DNA of 10,616 bases from Myxococcota bacterium (GTDB taxonomy: Bacteria > Myxococcota_A > UBA9160 > SMWR01), in contig JAKVBI010000008.1 in assembly GCA_022447545.1 (NCBI GenBank), forward strand, positions 91,973 to 102,588. The letters run 5' to 3'. Positions 6,098-10,616 of this stretch are shown in pieces (position 1 is the first letter of the stretch; every line of letters begins with the position of its first letter). Made by a program: the position numbers and the translations under genes. Under the pieces are notes generated by a model that ran no database searches, was not told the DNA's origin, and worked only from the letters and a program-made list of their open reading frames with translations.

Positions 6098-7177
6098 ATG
6101 GCGCCGCCCCCCCTTCGCTACGGCATCGTGGGCGCTGGCATGATGGGGCTCGAGCACGTCCAGAGCCTCGCGCCCATGCCCGACGCCCAGGTGGTGGCGG
6201 TGGCCGACCCCCACCCGGCGTCCCAGAACTGGGCGCGGATGGTGCTCGGCGAGGGGCCGGAGATCCACAGCGACAACCGCGAACTCTTGGCGCGCGACGA
6301 CCTCGACGTGGTGGTGATCGCCACCCCGAACCACACCCACCGCGCCGTCTTCGAGCAGGCCCTCGACTCGGGCCTACACCTGTTCATCGAAAAACCCCTG
6401 TGTACGACCCTCGAGGACTGCCGCTTCGTGGTGGAGCACGCCGCCCACTACCCGGGCCGGATCTGGGTGGGCCTCGAGTACCGCTACATGCCCCCGGTGG
6501 CGCGGATGGTGGAAGAAGTGCGCGCGGGCCGTGTGGGGCGCCTGCGCATGCTGGCCATTCGCGAGCACCGCTTCCCCTTCCTGCCCAAGGTGAACGACTG
6601 GAACCGCTTCACGCGCAACACCGGCGGCACGCTGGTGGAGAAGTGCTGCCACTTCTTCGACCTCATGCACCTGATCGTGGGCGCGCCGCCCACGCGCGTC
6701 TACGCGTCGGGTGCTCAGGACGTGAACCACCTGGACGAACGCTACGACGGTGAAGTACCCGACATCCTCGACAACGCCTACGTGATCGTGGACTTCGCCG
6801 GAGGAGCCCGGGCGCAGCTCGACCTGTGCATGTTCGCCGAGGGCTCCGAGCACCAGGAAGAGTTGGTGGCGGTGGGCGATGCCGGCAAGCTCGAGGCCTT
6901 TCTGCCCAGTGGCAGGCTGGTGATGGGCCGCCGACACCCACGCGAGTTGCACGAGGAGGTCGTCGAACTCGACCCCCGCGTCGAGTACCCGGGTTTCCAC
7001 CACGGAGCCACCACCCTCGAACACCTCGCCTTCCAGCGCGCCCTGCGCAACGACGAACCCGTGGAGGTGGGCGTGAACGAGGGGCTGTGGTCGGTGGCCA
7101 CGGGGGTGGCAGCCCAGACGTCCATTCACGAGGGCCGACCGGTGGATCTGGCCGAGTTGGGTGTCGAGGGCGACTAG
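6098..7177 (+). CDS. Gfo/Idh/MocA family NAD(P)-dependent oxidoreductase
   Basis: Cytosolic dehydrogenase of 359 aa with an N-terminal Rossmann domain and a C-terminal alpha/beta domain. GIVGAGMMG has the GxGxxG dinucleotide loop at residues 12-17, and Asp37 (VADPHP) suggests NAD(H). ATPNHTH and the family EKP motif (Glu98-Lys99-Pro100; Lys99 is the usual catalytic Lys) follow. NTGGTLVEKCCHFFD includes His185 and Asp188 in the position of the GGGxLxDxGxHxxD substrate loop. Family members oxidise or reduce sugars, inositols, dihydrodiols and related hydroxy compounds. ATG at 6098 touches the P450 stop (TGAATG) and has no clear ribosome binding site, so translation probably depends on ribosomes finishing the P450. 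This close link suggests the enzyme works on a P450 product or related metabolite, which is inference. It converges with the MFS gene. Confidence 0.94.
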   Translation: MAPPPLRYGIVGAGMMGLEHVQSLAPMPDAQVVAVADPHPASQNWARMVLGEGPEIHSDNRELLARDDLDVVVIATPNHTHRAVFEQALDSGLHLFIEKPLCTTLEDCRFVVEHAAHYPGRIWVGLEYRYMPPVARMVEEVRAGRVGRLRMLAIREHRFPFLPKVNDWNRFTRNTGGTLVEKCCHFFDLMHLIVGAPPTRVYASGAQDVNHLDERYDGEVPDILDNAYVIVDFAGGARAQLDLCMFAEGSEHQEELVAVGDAGKLEAFLPSGRLVMGRRHPRELHEEVVELDPRVEYPGFHHGATTLEHLAFQRALRNDEPVEVGVNEGLWSVATGVAAQTSIHEGRPVDLAELGVEGD

Positions 7178-7203
7178 CCGGAGCGAGCGGCGCCTCCCGG
7201 GCT
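7176..7203. terminator. Imperfect stem between convergent genes, weak terminator candidate
   Basis: AGCCGG (7176-7181, overlapping the TAG stop) can pair with CCGGGCT (7197-7203) with one bulged G. It occupies the 30-bp gap between the Gfo/Idh/MocA and MFS stops. No T-tract follows on either strand, so a terminator is only suggested by position. Confidence 0.18.
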
Positions 7204-7207
7204 GGCC

Positions 7208-8491
7208 TCAATTGGCGCTGCTCGTACGGAGATCGTCCACCAGGGTGCGGGCGGCGAGCAGGTTGTGGACCGCCGACCACAGATAGGGCAGCACGCCCAC
7301 CAACAGCGCATAGCCCAGGGCAGCGTCCCCATGAGTGGGCGCCAACCGATCGCTGATCCAGCCGATGATCACGGGCCCGATTCCGAAGCCCACGCCGCTG
7401 GTGATGAGCACGCTCATGGCCGCCGCCGTGGCCCGCATGTTGGGCCGTGCCAGGCCCTGCACCACGGCGTGGCCGTTGCCGAGCCACATGGTGCCGAAGA
7501 ACGCCGACGGCACGAGACACAGCACGGCCGTGCGCAGATCCGAGGCCAACAGAAAGCCCGCCGCTAGAGGCATGGCGATGCACGATGCCACGGCGGGAAC
7601 ATACACATATGCGCGTGGATCGCGACGGCCCAGGCGATCGCCCACGAAGCCCGAGGCCCACAACCCGAGGGCCGTGCTCACCGACATGGCCAGGGACAGG
7701 GTCACGCCGGCTTCGGAGATCGATAACCCGTGGGTGCGCATGAGGAACGCCAACGACCAGGTGAACAAGGTGTAGTTCGCCACGGCGTTCAGGCCCGTGG
7801 AGATCACCACGTGGTTGAAGGAGCGCAGGCCCAGCAGGTAGCGGAAACATTCCCCCAGGCTCGAGCGCTCGGGCGGCGTCTCGAACCCGTCCAGGGCGCC
7901 GCGTGCGGGCTCGGCCACGGTGGCGCGGATCAGCAGGGCCAGGGCCACCCCCGGCACGCCGAAACACACGAACGTCCAACGCCAACCCACGGTTTCGGCC
8001 AGCCAGCCCCCGACTCCGAAGCCGAGCATGGAGCCCAGCACGCCCCCCGAGCCCAACACCGAGAAGGCCACGGCACGGCGCTCGGGCGGAAAATAATCGG
8101 ACACGAGAGACTGAGTGGGGCCGCCGCCCACGGTCTCGCCGATCCCCACCCCCATGCGGGCCAGAAAGATCTGCACGTAGCTCTGGGCCAGGCCCGTGGC
8201 GGCAGTCAAGGCACTCCAGGCAAAGAGCCCGGCCGCGATGATCGAGCGCCGGTTGGCGTGATCCGCCCAGCGCGACACGGGGAACGCGGCGATGATGTGG
8301 ACGATGGTGAAGGCCGCACCCGACAGCAGCCCCATGCCCAGATCCGAGATGTCGAACTCGGCCTTGATGGGTTCGATCAGTGTGGCCAGCACCTGCCGGT
8401 CGAGAACGTTCAGAATGCCGAGGCCGACGAACAGAGCAAGCACGTAACGCGAATACGCGTCCGAGTTGGGAACCGGGGCGCTGCTAGACAC
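7208..8491 (-). CDS. Spinster-type MFS transporter
   Basis: Inner-membrane protein of 427 aa with about twelve hydrophobic segments in two halves, moving a small molecule by proton or solute coupling. The N-terminal ILNVLDRQVLATLIEPIKAEF (about 26-46) and ARMGVGIGE...SDYFPPERRA (111-140) are characteristic of the bacterial Spinster-like MFS group common beside aromatic and steroid catabolic genes. MFS motif-A copies are seen as RWADHANRR (74-82) and GFVGDRLGRR (281-290). A cytoplasmic central loop of about 30 residues (190-220) separates the halves. The start is GTG at 8491, with a GGGGGAG stretch very close upstream. It follows the patatin gene by 47 bp and is probably the last gene of a leftward unit. 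Transport direction and substrate cannot be told from sequence. Confidence 0.93.
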   Translation of the reverse strand: MSSSAPVPNSDAYSRYVLALFVGLGILNVLDRQVLATLIEPIKAEFDISDLGMGLLSGAAFTIVHIIAAFPVSRWADHANRRSIIAAGLFAWSALTAATGLAQSYVQIFLARMGVGIGETVGGGPTQSLVSDYFPPERRAVAFSVLGSGGVLGSMLGFGVGGWLAETVGWRWTFVCFGVPGVALALLIRATVAEPARGALDGFETPPERSSLGECFRYLLGLRSFNHVVISTGLNAVANYTLFTWSLAFLMRTHGLSISEAGVTLSLAMSVSTALGLWASGFVGDRLGRRDPRAYVYVPAVASCIAMPLAAGFLLASDLRTAVLCLVPSAFFGTMWLGNGHAVVQGLARPNMRATAAAMSVLITSGVGFGIGPVIIGWISDRLAPTHGDAALGYALLVGVLPYLWSAVHNLLAARTLVDDLRTSSAN

Positions 8492-8538
8492 GTCTCCCCC
8501 TCACTTCGCGATTTCGCCTGCGACGCTACGGGACCCGC

Positions 8539-9441
8539 TCAGGCCGCGTGGTGCAGCTCTCGTTCGGCGAAGGCCGCGCCGTCGCGCCGCCCGAGGTCGA
8601 AGGTAGCGCGGACGCGCTCGGCGCTCGTGTAGTCCCACTTGGAGACGGGCACGGGCTGCGAGGGCCGCAGGTAGGTGCGGCCGGGAATCTCGGGCACGAA
8701 GCCGTCGGGGTCGTGGCGGGTCAGCAACACCAGCACCCGCTCGGCGGGCAGCACGGTGTCGACCGAGGCCGCGTCCACGACGCCGCCATCGAGCACCGGG
8801 CCCTGATCCCGATAACACAGCGGCAATGCCGGGGGTGTGCACGAGGACTGGAAGATGAGGTCGGCCACGGCCTGCTCGTCCTGGCACTCGCGCACGGAAA
8901 CCACCTCGGGCTGGAAGCCGATGCGACGGGCCCAGACGCCGTGCACCCGGTGGCGCACGGCGCGATCGGCCTGGTGGGCCGCCAGCCCCAAGGCCAGTGC
9001 CAGCGGCGGGGTCGCCCACTCGGGGGGCCGGGCCACCAGCACCCGCAGCTCGGGCCCACGCATCAGATGATTCATCCGCCCGGCGGCCAGACAACCGAGA
9101 ATCGTGTCGCGATAGATCTGGGCGTGGGGAAAGGGGCGCTCGCCCTGGAGCAGGGCCTCGGGATAGAAGTTGCGCTCGTTGTGCTGCACGCGCGCGATGA
9201 AGTCCTCGAGCACACCGTCGATGGAATCGGTGAGTACCGTGCAGGCCATGGCGGACCCCGCACTCACCCCGCCAAAGCGCTGGGCCGAGCCCAACAACTC
9301 CCGGGCCTCCTGCCAGAAGCCCAGCTGCCAGAAACAGCGGCAGCCCCCGCCGGCAAACACCACGGCGTCAAAGGGTGTGGGGCCATGGGTCTCCCTATCG
9401 CGGGAGGCCCGGAAAGCGCGGGGGGCCGAAGGGGGGACCAT
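8539..9441 (-). CDS. Patatin-like phospholipase/acyl hydrolase
   Basis: Ser-Asp dyad lipid acyl hydrolase of 300 aa. The oxyanion-hole loop GGGCR is at residues 31-35, the nucleophile elbow GVSAG puts Ser60 in GxSxG, and DGG at 218-220 supplies Asp218. All three patatin blocks are present in order. The domain is compact, with about 20 N-terminal residues of no family resemblance, no signal peptide and no membrane segment, so it probably acts in the cytoplasm on a lipid or ester. Start choice: ATG at 9441 is the only plausible start before the patatin domain, yet a GGAGG sits just one base upstream, too close for normal use, and a TGGTAAAAT extended -10 lies 7-15 bases upstream. A leaderless message is therefore possible. 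It lies between an SsuD-like gene (60 bp) and an MFS gene (47 bp). Confidence 0.92.
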   Translation of the reverse strand: MVPPSAPRAFRASRDRETHGPTPFDAVVFAGGGCRCFWQLGFWQEARELLGSAQRFGGVSAGSAMACTVLTDSIDGVLEDFIARVQHNERNFYPEALLQGERPFPHAQIYRDTILGCLAAGRMNHLMRGPELRVLVARPPEWATPPLALALGLAAHQADRAVRHRVHGVWARRIGFQPEVVSVRECQDEQAVADLIFQSSCTPPALPLCYRDQGPVLDGGVVDAASVDTVLPAERVLVLLTRHDPDGFVPEIPGRTYLRPSQPVPVSKWDYTSAERVRATFDLGRRDGAAFAERELHHAA

Positions 9442-9447
9442 GCCTCC

Positions 9448-9456
9448 ATTTTACCA
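9448..9456 (-). promoter_or_regulatory. Extended -10 promoter candidate for patatin gene
   Basis: Minus-strand TGGTAAAAT matches the TGn extended -10 with TAAAAT (9453-9448), in one of the few AT-rich patches of the window. Transcription would begin about 7 bases downstream, at or next to the A of the patatin ATG (9441). No -35 hexamer is recognisable, which extended -10 promoters can do without. Not proven; short AT-rich matches can arise by chance. Confidence 0.4.
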
Positions 9457-9501
9457 CGACCCCATCCGCGAACTTCCGCCGTTGGGCCGAATCAACGGCC
9501 C

Positions 9502-10590
9502 TCAGCCGCTCGGAGCCACTGCCGGCGGTGCCATCCGCAACGGCCGGTGGTCCAGACGCGGCAGCACGTAGCGGCCGAACAGGCTGCACTCGTTCAGGTG
9601 CGGATAGCCGGAGAGAATGAACGAGTCGATGCCGAGGTCGCGATAGGCCTCGAGCACGCCCAGCACCTGGTCGGGGTCACCCACCAGAGCGGCCCCGCAA
9701 CCGCTGCGTGCACGCCCGATGCCGGTCCACAGGTGGGGCTCCACGAAACCGTCGGCGTCGGACTGCTCGCGCAACTCGGCCTGGCGTCGCACGCCCTCGG
9801 AGGCGTGATCGAGAGAGCGGGCGCGGATGGCGTCGCCGTCTTCGGGTGCGAGATCGGCCACCAGATCCTGGGCCGCAGCACGCGCCTCGGATTCGCTCTC
9901 GCGCACGATCACGTGGGCCCGGTAACCAAAGCGCAACTCGCGGCCCTCATGGGCGGCGCGGGCACGCAGGTCGGTGATCACCTCGCGCACGCCCTCCATG
10001 CGATCGGGCCACATGAGGTAGACGTCGGCCCCCCGCGCTGCCGCCTCACGGGCGGGTTCGGACAGGCCCCCGAAGTAGAAGGGCGGGCAGCGGCCCGACA
10101 CCGTGCCCAGGCGCGGAGGCTCGAGCTGCAACTGGTAGTGCTCGCCCTGGTGGTCGACGGCCTGGCCCTCGAGCAGGGCCCGCACGATCTGCATGACTTC
10201 GAGGCAGCGCGCGTAGCGCGGCTCGCTGGCCAGGCTCGCGCCGGGCAGATCGCTGGAGATGATGTTGACCGTCAGGCGGCCGCCCAGCATGTGGTCGAGG
10301 CTGGCCAACTGCCGTGCCAACTGCGGGGGCCACAACTCGCCGCAGCGCACCGCCACCAGTAGCTGCAGGGTCGAGAGCAGGGGCGCCACGCCGCCCGCAA
10401 AGGCGATGGTGTCGATTCCCAGCGCGTAGCCCGAGGGCAACAGCAAGTTGTCGAAGCCCTCGGCCTCGGCCCGCACGGCGATCTCGCGGCAGTGTTCCCA
10501 GGAACTCTGGAGCGACGGGTCGGGCACCCCGAGACGCTCGTAGTCATCGTCGCACAGCGCCCCGAACCAGCAGACCTCCACCGGATCCAT
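9502..10590 (-). CDS. SsuD-like LLM monooxygenase with altered active site
   Basis: Flavin-dependent TIM-barrel monooxygenase of 362 aa, closest in my memory to alkanesulfonate monooxygenase SsuD, which cleaves C-S bonds with FMNH2 from a partner reductase. Shared blocks: PPFYFGG (169-175), FGYRAHVIVRE (221-231), HLWTGIGRARSGCGAALVG (286-304), GIDSFILSGYPHL (320-332). Arg224, His226, Arg295 and Tyr329 match E. coli Arg226, His228, Arg297 and Tyr331. However, E. coli His11 corresponds to Cys13 and Cys54 to Leu57, and the loop after NIISSD is shortened, so a sulfonate substrate is doubtful. ATG at 10590 has AGGAGG five bases upstream. It heads a leftward unit with the patatin and MFS genes. No ssuE-like reductase or SsuABC transporter is in view. 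I therefore do not assign the ssuD symbol. Confidence 0.9.
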   Translation of the reverse strand: MDPVEVCWFGALCDDDYERLGVPDPSLQSSWEHCREIAVRAEAEGFDNLLLPSGYALGIDTIAFAGGVAPLLSTLQLLVAVRCGELWPPQLARQLASLDHMLGGRLTVNIISSDLPGASLASEPRYARCLEVMQIVRALLEGQAVDHQGEHYQLQLEPPRLGTVSGRCPPFYFGGLSEPAREAAARGADVYLMWPDRMEGVREVITDLRARAAHEGRELRFGYRAHVIVRESESEARAAAQDLVADLAPEDGDAIRARSLDHASEGVRRQAELREQSDADGFVEPHLWTGIGRARSGCGAALVGDPDQVLGVLEAYRDLGIDSFILSGYPHLNECSLFGRYVLPRLDHRPLRMAPPAVAPSG

Positions 10591-10616
10591 GTGCGCCTCC
10601 TCCGCCTTCGTGGCCA

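Noticed and set aside
8548-10362. 604-codon open frame on the plus strand opposite the patatin and SsuD-like genes
   Set aside because: It is a shadow of GC-biased codons: both genes beneath have full family motifs, while this frame gives Gly/His/Gln-rich sequence without recognisable domains.
1-10616. tRNA, rRNA, CRISPR, insertion sequence or phage signals
   Set aside because: I searched by eye for transposase motifs, terminal inverted repeats, spaced repeats and tRNA-like cloverleafs and found none.

Overview
The window is GC-rich DNA, coding almost throughout. It carries ten protein genes (one cut by the left edge) and no RNA genes, insertion sequences or CRISPR arrays that I could see. 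The gene content is catabolic and redox: two luciferase-like (LLM) oxidoreductases, a split-barrel flavin/F420-type protein, an aldo/keto reductase, a short-chain dehydrogenase, a cytochrome P450, a Gfo/Idh/MocA oxidoreductase, a BaiE-like SnoaL/NTF2 enzyme, two lipases/esterases (SGNH and patatin types) and a Spinster-type MFS transporter. Probable F420-linked families, P450s and this MFS type together fit an environmental high-GC bacterium such as an uncultured Myxococcota/'deltaproteobacterial', Binatota-like, Actinomycetota or Pseudomonadota lineage. There is no phylogenetic marker, so the taxon stays open.

Layout. Bases 1-1809 (minus): LLM/F420-type oxidoreductase followed by the truncated aldo/keto reductase, probably one transcript. 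Bases 1810-2127: a 318-bp divergent regulatory gap holding repeated GCTGAGAAA elements and an inverted repeat. Bases 2128-4044 (plus): BaiE-like SnoaL enzyme, secreted SGNH hydrolase, then a PPOX/Rv1155-like protein whose GTG start overlaps the preceding stop. Bases 4071-4832 (minus): SDR, convergent with the PPOX gene. Bases 4833-4915: a short divergent gap with a perfect 8-bp inverted repeat running into the P450 ribosome binding site. Bases 4916-7177 (plus): P450 and Gfo/Idh/MocA dehydrogenase, joined stop-to-start (TGAATG). Bases 7208-10590 (minus): SsuD-like monooxygenase, patatin, then MFS transporter, in that transcription order.

Reading it together (inference): the genes look like a peripheral pathway that imports or exports, de-esterifies, hydroxylates, dehydrogenates and dehydrates a hydrophobic polycyclic or terpenoid substrate. 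The best clue is the SnoaL protein, which keeps the Tyr/Asp/His active site of the bile-acid 7-alpha-dehydratase BaiE. No ring-cleavage or beta-oxidation gene is present, so the substrate cannot be fixed from this window. I see no defence or mobile system. The most noteworthy signals are the two cis-regulatory candidates, the BaiE-like triad beside other redox genes, and the altered active site of the SsuD-like enzyme.
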